A stretch of 64,000 nucleotides of DNA. It comes from Rhizophagus irregularis. Lineage: Eukaryota; Glomeromycota; Glomeromycetes; Glomerales; Glomeraceae. The notes under the pieces were generated by a model. It did not search any database. It saw only the letters and a program-made list of their open reading frames with translations, and was not told where the DNA came from. The first letter of the stretch is position 1, and every line of letters starts with the position of its first letter. The stretch spans positions 868,001 through 932,000 of the forward strand of contig NC_089436.1 of NCBI RefSeq assembly GCF_026210795.1, given 5' to 3'. The position numbers were made by a program, and so were the translations under genes. Of the stretch, positions 1 to 11,542 are shown piece after piece.

Positions 1-424
1 AATTCCTCAAATGCTAATTCATCTATCGTTTCTAACAAGTGAATTATCTCGGATGTCGTTAGATTGGAAAAAACCAAAGTTCCGGTATATACGTAGCTAG
101 ATAAGAAAAAAAAAAATTGTTTAATTTGATTCAATAAAAAGCTTTTTATTTTTTTTTTTATTTTACTTACTTTAATATAACTTCAAAGACATTTGGCAAA
201 ATATTTGGTTTTTTAAAAATTATATTACGATTTTCATCTTTTTTACACCAATCATTTGATAAAGCAGATTTAAAATATAAACATCTCGCCTTTAATATGA
301 TTGAATGAGCCCTAAATACTTTTATATTTGGTGGTTGTCCTATTTCTAATAAGACATTATAGTCATCTGAATTTTTTAATAAATTAGATACGTCGGTAAA
401 TAATTTTGATAAAAACGATGTCAT
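1..424 (-). CDS. BTB/POZ domain protein, 5' part (two exons, runs off the window)
   Basis: Minus-strand gene, ATG at 424. Exon 1 is 424-171 and ends at a GTAAGT donor; exon 2 runs from 96 (after a CTAG acceptor) off the left edge. The join keeps frame (codon split 2+1) and gives N-Y-V-Y-T-G followed by LVFSNLTTSEIIHLLE, the usual BTB segment between helices. Upstream the BTB core is visible: DDYNVLLEIGQ, then FRAHSIILKARCLYFKSAL. Proteins starting with a BTB domain, often with BACK, TLDc or Kelch parts behind it, act as cullin-3 adaptors or scaffolds and form very large families in Glomeromycotina (family knowledge). The downstream domain lies outside the window, so substrate and role cannot be told. 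Confidence 0.85.
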
Positions 425-3400
425 TTTTTTCTAAGCTTTGATACGATTTAATGATTTTCTCTTAGAACAATTAGTTATTAATTAAGACAAAAAAAGTGTA
501 TATACTAATGTGTGTATATATATATATATGTGAGTGTAATCATATTTTCGTAATTTCATTAACTTTTTGGTGGGTAATTTACCTTTTTTAATTAATGAAT
601 TAAATGAATTAAATATATAATTTAATCGAAAAAAGTAAAAGGTGTTACAGCTTTGTTTCATAATTTTTATTACCAGATTTATTATATAATACTAATTACA
701 GTACCTTCAATGAATTTAATATGATTTTTAAGGGGCAAACAAAAAAGTGTATATAAATTTTATGGTTAAAAAAGGTTTGAAACACTTTCTTTACCAAATA
801 AAGTTCGATTTTTTTACCATATACTAAACTATACCTGGTTGGAGGAAATACACGATTAATCAGAACTTAAATATTCTGCGACACATTTTGTCACATCCTT
901 TTTTTTCAATCTGCAATGATTCAAATTGGCATCATTTTTTTAATCTAAATATGTATCTAAGTTTGATCGACTTCAACCAACCAACGTATTAAAATTTACT
1001 TAATTTATTTGATCAAGATTTTCCACTTTATTTTTTCTTGTTTGCCCGGGGATATTAAATTTAGCCATAATAAGATCTCTTTTTAAATAAAAACTGTATC
1101 GGTATTACTACATATAATAGAAGATTTTCAACAGATATATTTATTAATAACCCGTTTTTATTTTATTTTTTTCTAATTTTAGAAATTTCCAAGTATACAA
1201 ATACCTAGTTTTATAAATATAATCTATTTTGAAACCAAAAAAACATTAAATATATTATAAAAAATAAATAAATTTATAAACTATAATTTATGCATATTTT
1301 AAATAAATAAATATTAAATATATTAAAAATATTATTTAATATTTATATTTTAATTATTAATGCATATTATTTAGTTTAATGAAAAAAATATCATTAAAGA
1401 AAGATTACATAATAATATTTAATTTATTATTATATATAAATATTAAAGTAATTGCCATTTTCAGAAATATCAGCAATCAGAAAATAATGATTATATAATG
1501 TGAATATATTTAAAATATCATTTTATTTCTACTTATATAAATTTATTCTTTAAAAGTATTACAGTAGGATTCTGAACAGTCATATATGAAGTTTACTTAT
1601 TGATCATATAAATTTCAAAAAATTGCTTATTTCAAAAGTTAAAATGCATAAAAATAATGGATCTTAAATCATAAGTGTACATTACTAATTCTACTTTATG
1701 TTCAAATGTTTTTCAAATTATCTAATATAATAAGTAAATAATTTATTGCTATATAATATTTGAAATATAAAAAAATCTATATATTGTATAATATTTATCA
1801 ATTATTTATTTTATTAATAACAGTTAATTAATTATAATTTATCAGTAAAATGTTTGTTTATATATAAATTTATATTAACAAAAGTCACATAATTTCTAAT
1901 AAAATTCTGTTTACTTATAATAAAAATTAAAATATAAGTAAAATTTATAAGTAAAAAATTCTAAAAATTCTATTATAAATAAGGATTTTATAATTATCAC
2001 GTTTGCAATGCATTGCACCCTTTTTTGTCACTTATATTACACTTCTTCTCTTTTTATTTTTTTATATATTCTGAAAACTTTGAATTTTTTTAGCTATAAA
2101 AAATCCATTTTTCACACTTTAGTTAAATATCATATATTTTAATATATTTTAATTTTACCTGGTATTATATAATTTTGTTTAGAGTACCTAGAATATAATA
2201 TATTACAATATAATATATTACAAATGCAATAAAATAAAACCCTATAAATAAATAATCATTTATAATAAAAAAAATATTATATTGTATTATTATGATTTTT
2301 TTAAAAAAACTAATTAACTAGTAAAATTGTTGTGAAATTACTATCATAATAAATTTAAAATTTTTTTATAAAAACCTTTATTAAAAGTAAATAAAAACTT
2401 TTAATATAAATATATATTAATTTAAATTCTAATTATTGTAATTTATTATTTATTTATTAAATTTATAAAAAATAATATTTAAAATATCTAATTTATTAAT
2501 ATATTAATTAAAAAATCTATTTATATTTACAATATAAAAGTTAAATAATATTTATTTGAAAGTAAATTTTATATTATTTAATTAAAAGTTATAAATATAA
2601 CTAAAAAATTTTATTTTTATTAAAAATAAATAAAAAATCCTTTTTTATAAATATTATATTTAAATAAATATTTAGTTTTTATTAAAAGTAATTTTTTAAT
2701 TATTTAATAATAACTTTATTTAAATTACACCACTGGTACTTAACACTATAATATGTATTTTTATGAAAACAGCTTAAACTAAAGAAGTCATTATAATTAA
2801 AATTATTCAGTATTCCTAAAAAATGGGAAAAAATTTATTTATTACTTTTTTTTTTATATTACAAATATTGAAAAATAAAAAAAAATTGAAAAACTAAGAA
2901 AAATATATGTGAAATATATGTTACAGTTTACAGCATTTAATATTGCAATATAAATTATAATATTTTATTAATGAAGATATCTTAATTAGACTATTAATTA
3001 TAATTTTGAATACTAGTAGTATGATTTATAATTTTTATATTAATATATATATTTATATATTATTAAAATTAGCATTTTATTTTATTTTTAAAATATTATT
3101 ATTTAAAAATAATTATATTTAATTAAAAAAATAATTAATAAATAAAATTATATAATTTCAAGTTCCTCTTTTTTTAATTAAAATTAATAATATTCTTATT
3201 ATTTAACTTTAAAAAGTTATAAAAAGAAATAATTATAACTTTGTTTTTTAATATATACATAATTTTATTTATCTACAAATTTATATAATATCTTATAAAA
3301 ATCATTTAATAAATTGAATTTATTTAAATAATTATAGTTTTATATCTATTACTGTAATTTTTAAAAAATTGTTAGTTATTTAAATTTAATATATATTACT

Positions 3401-3459
3401 TATATATAAAATTAAAATTATCAAATAATTAAAATAATTAAAATAATTTTAACTAGAAG
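425..3459. other. AT-rich gene-free region
   Basis: About 3 kb of extremely AT-rich DNA made of short A/T runs. There is a (TA)n/(TG)n microsatellite near 505-535 just upstream of the BTB start. I see no ORF with coding character, no RNA gene and no clear terminal repeats. Confidence 0.6.
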
Positions 3460-4317
3460 AGGATCCTAATCTCTTATAGAATTCACAACTGATTTTTTGC
3501 TAAAAAAAACCTAATTTGCTCTTTTTTTATTTTCGGTTTTTTGCGATTATCTCAGCTAGAATTCCGAACAGGTTGACCAAATTCAGGTAACCTGACAGGT
3601 TAACCTGAATTTATCAGTTCGGGTTTAGCAATTGCAATTCAGCATTAGTTCAGGTTGTAACATCAATATAACCTGAATAACCTGTTAACCTGAAACTATG
3701 ATTTATATAATAAGTGAGTTATGGTATTATAATTCACTTTTTATATTGATTTTATATAATAAAAGTGAGTTGTGATATTGGTATTCACTATTTTATATTG
3801 ATTTTATATAATAAAAGTGAATTGCAATATTAGAATTCACTTTTTTATATTGATTTTATATTAAAAAATTAGTTGCGATATTGTGATTTACCTTTTTATA
3901 TGATTTTAATATAAAAAACTGAATCACAATATTTCAAAAAAAAATGTTTTGCACCATTTTTTTTTTGATATTATTTTAATAAAAATCCTGAAAATTTTCA
4001 GGTTTCAGTTCAGATTAAGTTAAACAGATAATCTGATATAACCTGACCTGACCTGACCTGAAAAAAAATTTCAGGTCAGGTTTATCAATTAACCTGACCT
4101 GATCTGATCCATTCAGAAATCAGAACTCTAATCTCAACATTCAGTGATTCGATTCATATGGATTTTTTTTATTTTATAGAGCTTGATGAGGGTTATAAAA
4201 TAAAAAAAGTTCACATAAATTGGACTACTGGATGCTAAAATAATCACAAAAAATGTGATTTTTTTTTTGAAATTTAGGCCAATTTGCTAAAAAGTTATAT
4301 TTAATGTCTGGAGTCCT
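3460..4317. mobile_element. AGGACCCC-family MITE, degenerate copy with a nested insertion
   Basis: The element is bounded by degenerate ends AGGATCCTAATC at left and GTCTGGAGTCCT at right. It is flanked by a perfect 8-bp direct repeat ACTAGAAG (3452-3459 and 4318-4325). Its interior has the family's inverted pair around GGACTACTGGATGC. The same family occurs at 5738-6034 and 24480-25148. An 8-bp duplication fits the hAT superfamily. The left arm is interrupted by another element at 3557-4130. Confidence 0.75.
3557..4130. mobile_element. Nested MITE with TAGARTTC-type ends
   Basis: A 574-bp insertion inside the element at 3460-4317. Left end TAGAATTCCGAAC and right end CAGAACTCTA are imperfect inverted repeats. 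The flanks are ATCTCAGC (3549-3556) and ATCTCAAC (4131-4138), an 8-bp duplication with one mismatch. The interior is rich in AACCTGA/TCAGGTT palindromes, so it can fold back on itself. Removing it rebuilds a sequence colinear with the sister copy near 24830. Confidence 0.75.
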
Positions 4318-4649
4318 ACTAGAAGTTATAAAAACTGGAATTATATAAATTTATAATTATAATAAAAAATAATATTAGAATCTAAAATTAATTATTTTAA
4401 TATTTAATGATCTGATTTTAATTATTATTATATTATGTAATTCATTTTATTAAAAAAAATTTAATAATATATATTTTATTTTTATAGTATTAATATTAAT
4501 AAAGTTATTATAATTTAAAAACTTTTATATTTAATAATCTAATTTTAATTCTATTTATATTATTAAATCAATAATTTTTTAATAAATTATTATTTATTTA
4601 TTTTTTTGTAAAAAAAGTAAATATATAAAAAAAAAAACTAAAAATATAC

Positions 4650-5600
4650 ACTGGTCGAAATCAAAAAAATCGGACATATGGAAAATCGGCCAAAAATCAG
4701 ACCAAAATTGGCTAACATTATAAATCGGCACATCTGATTGATGCCAATCAGACAATTTGATAAAAATTCAGCAAAAAATCATCATATTTGATTTGACGGC
4801 TGATTGATGCTAGATTGAAATCAAAAAAAAAAATGGACAAATGGCAAATCAACCTAAAATTTGCCCAATATTCAAATATGCACTTCTGATTTATGAAAAA
4901 TTGACAATTCAATAAAAATTCAATAAAAATTCAACAAAAATTTGGCAAAAAATCATTATATTTGATTGATGGCTGATTGATGCTGGTTGAAATCAAAAAA
5001 AAATCAGACAAAATGGCAAATCAACCTAAAATTTACCCAATATTCAAATATGATACTTCAGATTTATGAAAAATTGACAATTCAATAAAAATTCAATAAA
5101 AATTCAACAAAAATTCGGCAAAAAAATCATTATATTTGATTGACGGCTGATTGATGCTGGTTGAAATAAAAAAAAAAATGGACAAAATGGTAAATCAACC
5201 TAAAATTTACCCAATATTCAAATATGATACTTCAGATTTATGAAAAATTGACAATTCAATAAAAATTCAATAAAAATTCAACAAAAATTCGGCAAAAAAA
5301 TCATTATATTTGATTGACGGCTGATTGATACTAGTTAAAAATCAAAAAAAATCAGACAAATGGCAAATCAGCCTAAAATTTGCCCAATATTCAAATATGA
5401 TACTTCAGATTTATGGAAAATTGACAATTCAATAAAAATTCAATAAAAATTTGATAAAAATTCGGCAAAAAAATCATCATATTTGATTGACGGCTGATTG
5501 ATGCTAATTAAAAATCAAAAAAAAATCAGACAAATGGCAAATCAGCCTAAAATTTGCCCCAATATTGGTTAAAATTACAAATTGGCACTTCTGATTTGTG
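4650..5600. repeat. Subterminal tandem array, about 174-bp unit
   Basis: About five copies of a unit carrying TTGATTGACGGCTGATTGAT, AATTGACAATTCAATAAAA and GGCAAATCAGCCTAAAATTT. The GGCTGATTGATG motif recurs at roughly 4798, 4971, 5144, 5319 and 5491. This is the left subterminal region of the CACTA-like element, where such elements typically carry transposase-binding repeats. Confidence 0.8.
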
Positions 5601-5737
5601 GCATACTGGTTAATGATTTATGGTTGAATCTTTTCATATTATTGATATATGTAATTTATGATAAATAATAAATATTCAGTTATCCTTATTAAAAATTGCA
5701 TGAACGGTCCCTAATATTATTGTTGGATGATTTAAAC

Positions 5738-6034
5738 AGGACCCCGGATATCTCCAAAACAGGTCATAAGTCACACTTTCGGCAGATTGGCCCATTTTTC
5801 AGGGGCTTAAAAAATCGTTTTTTGTAAATATCTCGGCATCCAGTAGTCCAATTTTGATGAACTTTTTTTTAAATTGTAAAGCTAAATGAGGGCTACAAAA
5901 TAAAAAACAGTTCATTAAAATTGAATTACTGGATGCTGAGATATTTACAAAAAACGATTTTTTGAGTTTCAGCAAAAAGGGATGTTTTTGGCCAAAAGTC
6001 CATTATGACCTTTATATTAGATATCCGGGGTCCT
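5738..6034. mobile_element. AGGACCCC-family MITE, 297 bp
   Basis: Terminal inverted repeats AGGACCCCGGATATCT and its complement, flanked by a perfect 8-bp duplication ATTTAAAC (5730-5737 and 6035-6042). The centre has a second inverted pair, GGCATCCAGTAGTCCAATTT against its near-complement, giving a long hairpin. It sits inside the 5-kb CACTA-like element, so it arrived later than that element. The 8-bp duplication suggests a hAT-driven MITE. Confidence 0.9.
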
Positions 6035-6042
6035 ATTTAAAC

Positions 6043-6940
6043 TATATAATAGTTTAAATCATAATCTGTCACCTGATTTATTCAATAGTTAGAAATTTGC
6101 TCATTTTTCAATTGGGTATCAATCAAAATTAAACTATTATAATATTTACTATTTGTTGATTAATTATAATAAGACGCGACGCGTATTGTATTAAAAGTAT
6201 AATTAGTATAATTTTAGCTTTAAGATTAATTTAAGATTACAATCTTTTAACCTTTTTTTTTCCTCAAAACAAAATATTTCTCTTTTATTGCTCTATAGTT
6301 CAAATTGGGAATTGATAAAAGAATCTCAATTTTTTCCGATTTAATAAATATCAGTATGCCAGTATTGAAGAAAAAAATTTTTTTTATTCCAGCATTCCGA
6401 TTTACTGTAATGAAATAAAATAATAAAAATATATTTTTTTTTATTATTTTTAATATTATTTGCAGGTTCCGACATTCTGATTTAATGAAAATATTCTTTA
6501 TTTATACATGATATCGGGTATACTGGTATCAAAAAAAATATCTTTTTTTATCATTTGCAAGTTCCAATGTTCCGATTTAACGATTATTTGTAGATGGATA
6601 TCGGCATGCCAGTATTAATAATTTTTTTTTTATTTCTGGCATTCCAATTTAATGATTAAATCAGCTAAATCAAATGGTGGAGGTTTGGAAAAAATTATTC
6701 AAAATGAAAAAGGAAATTGCTGTAATTGCAAGTATGAACAAGCAATTTGAACAATCAGCAAAATACCAGAACGTTTTTTCTGCAAAATATTATAATAAAT
6801 GCAAAAAAAAGCCTAAATTTTTAACGGTAGATCGATATGCCAGTATTTCCAAAAACGGCTTTTTTTTTGTTAATCAGATGGATCATCAGATATCCATCTT
6901 TTTTTTTATAAAAAATTTTTTTTTTTAACCTTCTGGACAC
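6043..6940. repeat. Degenerate repeats with GATATCGGYATRCCAGTAT motif
   Basis: Four loose copies of a motif close to GATATCGGCATGCCAGTAT (near 6348, 6510, 6596 and 6831) alternate with poly(T) stretches followed by TTGCAGGTTCCGA-type sequence. The copies look like diverged versions of the splice-like units further right. A short open frame at 6674-6928 lies across this repeat and ends in poly-phenylalanine; I do not treat it as a gene. Confidence 0.45.
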
Positions 6941-7680
6941 CATTTTACATTCCGATCCTCATGCGAACGGCGGAAAAATTCATTTAAGGCAACCTCAGAA
7001 CGGCACTTAGAAGGTATTTAGAGAGGAGAAAGGATTGTTTTTTTTAAATTGGAGCGTTAATATACATTTATTAATGTTCCACTTTCTTTTTTTTATTGTA
7101 GACCTTCAAGACGCTTTTCACTTTTAGGAACCCTTCGGAGACTTGAAAGGAAGGTAATGTCCCGAAGAATTTTTTTTTTTATTTAATGCGGAACGTTAGG
7201 TAACTAACATTGTTTTCTTTTTTTTTTATTAGGTCCAGGACGCCGCTGAACTCCATTTTGAAGGTATAAACCTTCGATCGAAAAAATAAAGACGAAAAAA
7301 AAAATTTGGGAGAAGGATAAAGAGAAAAATCGGGTTGAAAAAAGAAACTGAAAAGGAAAAAGAAAGAAAGAATAAAAAAAAATTCGAAAGAAAAAAAGAT
7401 ACGGAACGGTCCCATTTCGAAGGTAAACTTCGGAAAGCCAGCGCAATGGAGTTTTTGGTCCAGCACTCAATAACGATCACCCAAATTTTCCCAAATTAAT
7501 GGAACCGCCAAAGAAAAAAATTTTCTATTTTGACAAAGACAATTTAATAATCGAGGAGTATCAAGGTGCGAAACTTCTATTAATTCTGTTAGAAGTGTTG
7601 AAATTTCTGTTATATTTGACATGATGTAAGAAAGAAGGAGATTTCAATTCTTTAACTTTCTTTAAATTTAGGGAAAAAAA
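6941..7680. repeat. Leading, diverged units of the mini-exon array
   Basis: Blocks such as ACCTTCAAGACGC...GGAAG followed by GTAATG, and GTCCAGGACGCCGC...TTGAAG followed by GTATAA. Each is preceded by a long pyrimidine tract ending in TTGTAG or TTATTAG. TAACTAAC lies about 7204 upstream of one acceptor. These look like older members of the regular array that starts at 7731. The purine-rich stretch 7280-7440 is low complexity. Confidence 0.5.
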
Positions 7681-8300
7681 AATTTATTTTAGCGAAACGT
7701 TACTAACGTTTCGATTTTCTTTTTTTTTAGATTTCGGCACTCCAGTTTCCGTATTTCTGGATGGAATTTTGAAGGTACCTCTTCGAAATTCCACATTTTT
7801 TTTTCTTTTTTTATTTGAATGAAACGTTACTAACATTTCGATTTTCTTTTTTTAGGTTTTCGGCTCTTCGGTTTCCATATGACTGGACAGAATTTCGAGG
7901 TACCTCTTCGAAATTCCGCATTTTTGTTATTTCTTTTTTTATTTGAACGAAATGTTACTAACGTTTCAATTTTCTTTTTTTTAGGTTTTCGGCTCTTCGG
8001 TTTCTGTATGACTGGATGGAATTTCAAAGGTACCTCTTCAAAATTCTGCATTTTTTTTTCTTTTTTTATTTGAATGAAATGTTACTAATGTTTCGATTTT
8101 CTTTTTTTTAGGTTTTCGGCTCTTCAGTTTCCATATGACTGGACGGAATTTCGAGGTACCTCTTCGAAATTCCGCATTTTTGTTATTTCTTTTTTTATTT
8201 GAACGAAATGTTACTAACGTTTCGATTTTCTTTTTTTTAGGTTTTTGGCTTTTCGGTTTCCGTATGACTGAATGGAATTTCGAAGGTACCTCTTCAAAAT
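7681..8300 (+). repeat. Tandem array of splice-bounded mini-exons, about 127-bp unit
   Basis: Five regular units. Exon-like blocks lie at 7731-7774, 7856-7899, 7985-8029, 8112-8155 and 8241-8285 (44 or 45 nt). Each is preceded by TTTTCTTTTTTTTAG and followed by a GTACCT donor. The 81-85 nt spacers hold an imperfect palindrome of the type GAAACGTTACTAACGTTTC with the branch-point sequence TACTAAC (TACTAAT in one unit) across its loop, about 20 nt before the AG. The last four units alternate GAG- and AAG-ending forms, giving a 256-bp dimer. Open frames on both strands here are artefacts of the repeat. The array is inside the CACTA-like element. Confidence 0.8.
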
Positions 8301-8339
8301 TCTGATTTTTTATTCTTTTTTTGGGCTCCAATTTGGCCA

Positions 8340-8800
8340 AATCTACAGGTAAAGTTTCGTGTTTTTGAAACTTAATAAAAAAATGTTAATTTTAACGTTT
8401 TTATATTTTTTTTATAGGAAATCGGCTCTAATTTGGCCAATCCTATAGGTAAAGTTTTGAAGTTTCTTTCTTCAAAACTTTCATAAAAAACGTTTATTTT
8501 TAACGTTTTTTATATTTTTTATAGGAAATCGGCTCTGATTTGGCCAATCCTATAGGTAAAGTTTCGTATTTTCGAAACTTAATAAAAAAACATTTATTTT
8601 AACGTTTTTTAATTATTTTTTATTTTTTTTTGCTCCAATTTGAATACCAGAATTCCGCAAGTAAAGTTTCTATTTTTGAAACTTTTTGACGAAACTTAAT
8701 AAAAAACGTTTAATTTAACATTTTTTTATTATTTTTATTATTTTTTTTGTAGGGAAATCGGCTCCGATTTGCCATCCTACAGGTAAAGTTTTTGATTTTC
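8340..8800 (+). repeat. Second mini-exon array, 31-nt blocks
   Basis: Blocks starting GAAATCGGCTCTRATTTGG and ending CCTATAG at 8418-8448 and 8525-8555, with a diverged copy from about 8753. Each is preceded by a TTTTTATAG acceptor and followed by a GTAAAG donor. The spacers carry the pair AACGTTTA...TTTAACGTT ahead of the pyrimidine tract. The exon sequence differs from the 127-bp array but the architecture is the same. Confidence 0.7.
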
Positions 8801-9039
8801 TGGGAATTAAGGAATTTAACGTATACCAGATTCCCAGGTTAGTTTCGAAACAAAAAATTCAAAACTTTTATAAAAAAGTATTTTATTATTTACGCAATTA
8901 ACCATTTTTAACATTATTCTGGGGTCTTTTAGACGCATGGAAATTCAGTAAGGTGATTTTAAACAGCTACTTCACCTTTCAAGTTTTCAGGCAACTGGAA
9001 TATTGATTTTTAGGCGAAATTGTTTTATATGTATATGTA

Positions 9040-9500
9040 ATATTTTAAATTTCAGAATAAAATTTACTGTAATTTGCGATACAATTCAGAATAAAATTTA
9101 CTGCAATTCAGATGCAATTCAGAATAAAATTAACTGCAATTCAGACGCAATTCAGAATAAAATTTACCACAATTCAGAATAAATTTACCGCAATTCAGAA
9201 TAGAAAATTTACCACAATTCAGATTAAATTTACCGCAATTCAGAATAAATTTATCACAATTCAGAATAGAAAATTTACCACAATTCAGATTAAATTTACC
9301 GCAATTCAGATTAAATTTACCGCAATTCAGAATAAAATTTACTGCAATTCAGAATAGAAAATTTACTGCAATTCAGATTAAAATTTACCACAATTCAGAA
9401 TAAAATTTACTGTAATTCAGATTAAAATTTATCACAATTTATTAATATTTATCATAATTCAGAATAAATTCACTGCAATTTGGTAAATTTATGAATATAT
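9040..9500. repeat. Right subterminal array, 20-22 bp unit
   Basis: About twenty copies of a unit close to CAATTCAGAATAAAATTTAC with AGATTAAATTTACCG variants. It lies in the right subterminal part of the CACTA-like element, opposite the 174-bp array. The Q/F/T/I-rich open frame at 9112-9357 is only the translation of this repeat. Confidence 0.8.
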
Positions 9501-9687
9501 TTTTTTAAACAATTCGGATTAAAAATACTAAGCAATCCAGATACAATTTAAACATTCTGATCAGCGTTGATCGGCCTGCCAATCGGAACTTTTTTTAGAT
9601 TGATAATTCGGCCATCTTTATCACCAAATTCAGCCTAAAATCGGACATCCGATTTCTAGCCGATTTGGACTATTTCGACCAGTGATA

Positions 9688-10159
9688 GAATTTCAAATAT
9701 ATTTAAAACAAATTAAAATCTAACTTTACTTTTAAATTATATTTTTAGTATTTAAAATTTAATACATTAAATAAATTATAAATATTTAGGAGATGGCCGG
9801 AAATGATATAATTTAAATTTTAGGACTTTTAATTCTTCTTTCCTATATCATTATTTATTTTAAAAAATGCAAAATTAAAATATAATTCTGATTAGAATTA
9901 TATTAACTATAAGTGTCTAAGGATGGAAATGTATAATATTATTATGGTTTTAACTCCTCTTCTCCCTTAGAAATGACATCATTTTTGCTATCCCCTTAAA
10001 TTAAATATTGCAATTATAATTTTATTTAAATTCTTTTATATAATAGTAATATTTTTTTTAATTAAAAGTAAATAAAAATATAAATAAATACAATAAGGTT
10101 AAATTAAATTTTATTAATTTTAAATTTTAATTTTTATTAATTAAATATAATTTCTTTTA
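9688..10159. other. AT-rich spacer
   Basis: No coding or structured element is visible between the right end of the CACTA-like element and the next inverted-repeat element. Confidence 0.5.
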
Positions 10160-11540
10160 CAGTCTCTGGCGAAAATAATGGCGGTAATAAGGTTGTGGGC
10201 GAAACAGGACCAACAATATATAAATAGGTCATAGGAAATTGGCAAAATTTTACTATTAGCTCTACGCATTTTTTCAGGGCCGGAATTATGATAATGTCAG
10301 TCAGTTACTAAATAAAGTAATATATTTCTTACCAACGTTATCAAAATTTATCTAAAAAAGGAAAGATTTTCATGATTATTTTAGCCTATTCTACGCGTTA
10401 TTTCTTGTTACCTATTTCAGTATTGCTCAGGGTCCTGGCGAAACTCCATAATAAATGTGAAACTTGGTAAAACTATATTAAAAAATTAATAATAAATTGA
10501 TAAAACCTAACTATAAAAATTCATCACACTCCATCTGAGTTTCACTATTTATATTTATCTGAGTAGGTAAAAACTTATTCACCACCTGTAAAACTATAAT
10601 AAATTTTTATAAAAAAATTGTCAAAACTGAGGTTTAGATGTTTTGTCAAATTCAAAAACTAGTTTAGTCCGCAACTATAAGCGGTAAGAATACCACTTCT
10701 TAATTTGATCATAATTTCATAACTATTCCAATTAAAGCATTACTTTTTATACCAAATTAAACAGTGGAATACTCATTTAAAAAGCAATGAAAAAAAAGTA
10801 ATTTCAAATATTAATATTATTTTTATTTTATTACCCAAAATAGCTCTTATTACAATTAAATTTATATATGAGAGTGTTAACTTTTTCTTGAAACAAATTT
10901 TTAGGAATTTTCTAATTGAATTAGAATTTTTTTGCATTTCTATTAGAAATACATATCTCTCTTATAAAAAATGCCAAAATTCTAAATATTTTTATTTTAA
11001 ATGTCAATACTAAAGCTATATCTTTAAAAATACTACCAAATCAAAATAATGGTTATTTTCACATTATTTTAATTCTCAATAAGAAAACTTTAAAATATGT
11101 ATATTTTTGACTTACTTACAAAATAATTTTTTAGGCTATTGATGAGCTTATTATTATAATAGAGATGTAAAATAACAACTTTTATAATATTTAAGATGGT
11201 ATGAAACTTTGTTTTTCAATAGTGAGTTTTTCATAATTATTTTAAAGCCTAAATCTCAAATCATAATGAGAACTTTGGATTGTTTTTGAAGCAGTATATT
11301 AAAAAGATGGTAATACAAAAAAAAAAATTATTTATAGTAAGGTTATTGGTGATAAAGCATGCAAAATCAAATTGAAGCATGTGTTGATGCAAATAGAGGT
11401 GAAACCAAATATTTATCAAATAATAAAATATATGTATTTTTGACCCTTCTTCTCAAAAATAAAAAAGATTTCATAGCTTCATTATAAAATTTATGTACTA
11501 TATTAAAAAAACTGACTGCCATTACTTTTGCCGGGATCTG
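10160..11540. mobile_element. TA-flanked terminal-inverted-repeat element, 1.4 kb
   Basis: Left end CAGTCTCTGGCGAAAATAAT followed by GGCGG; the right end read on the minus strand is CAGATCCCGGCAAAAGTAAT followed by GGCAG. This is an inverted repeat of about 29 bp with several mismatches. TA sits immediately outside both ends (10158-10159 and 11541-11542), as for Tc1/mariner-type elements. A second GGTCCTGGCGAAACTCC motif near 10434 hints at an internal or older copy. No transposase is visible. Confidence 0.55.
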
Positions 11541-11542
11541 TA

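Larger units (their letters stand above)
4649..9684. mobile_element. Non-autonomous CACTA-like (CMC) transposon, 5.0 kb
   Basis: Ends are the inverted pair CACTGGTCGAAAT at 4649 and ATTTCGACCAGTG ending at 9684, with similar AATCGG-rich subterminal DNA. The 3-bp ATA at 4646-4648 and 9685-9687 is the target duplication. CACTA/EnSpm elements are known for CACTA or CACTG ends and 2-3 bp duplications, so both traits fit. No transposase is visible inside. The element consists of a 174-bp subterminal array, a MITE, 115-bp repeats, mini-exon arrays and a 20-bp right-hand array. It may be mobilised by a relative such as the element at 43648-53527. Confidence 0.8.

Noticed and set aside
7179..7480. 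Three overlapping minus-strand open frames rich in Phe and Ser
   Set aside because: They are translations of a purine-rich low-complexity strand next to the mini-exon array; no domain and no independent start or splice support.
7830..8340. Open frames on both strands encoding a repeated KPKSRKPKKKK-type or FGFCMTG-type peptide
   Set aside because: They follow the 127-bp DNA repeat exactly. The splice-signal organisation explains the region better than a protein.
9112..9357. 81-residue frame with a repeated TIQNKF unit
   Set aside because: Product of the 20-22 bp tandem repeat in the CACTA subterminal region.
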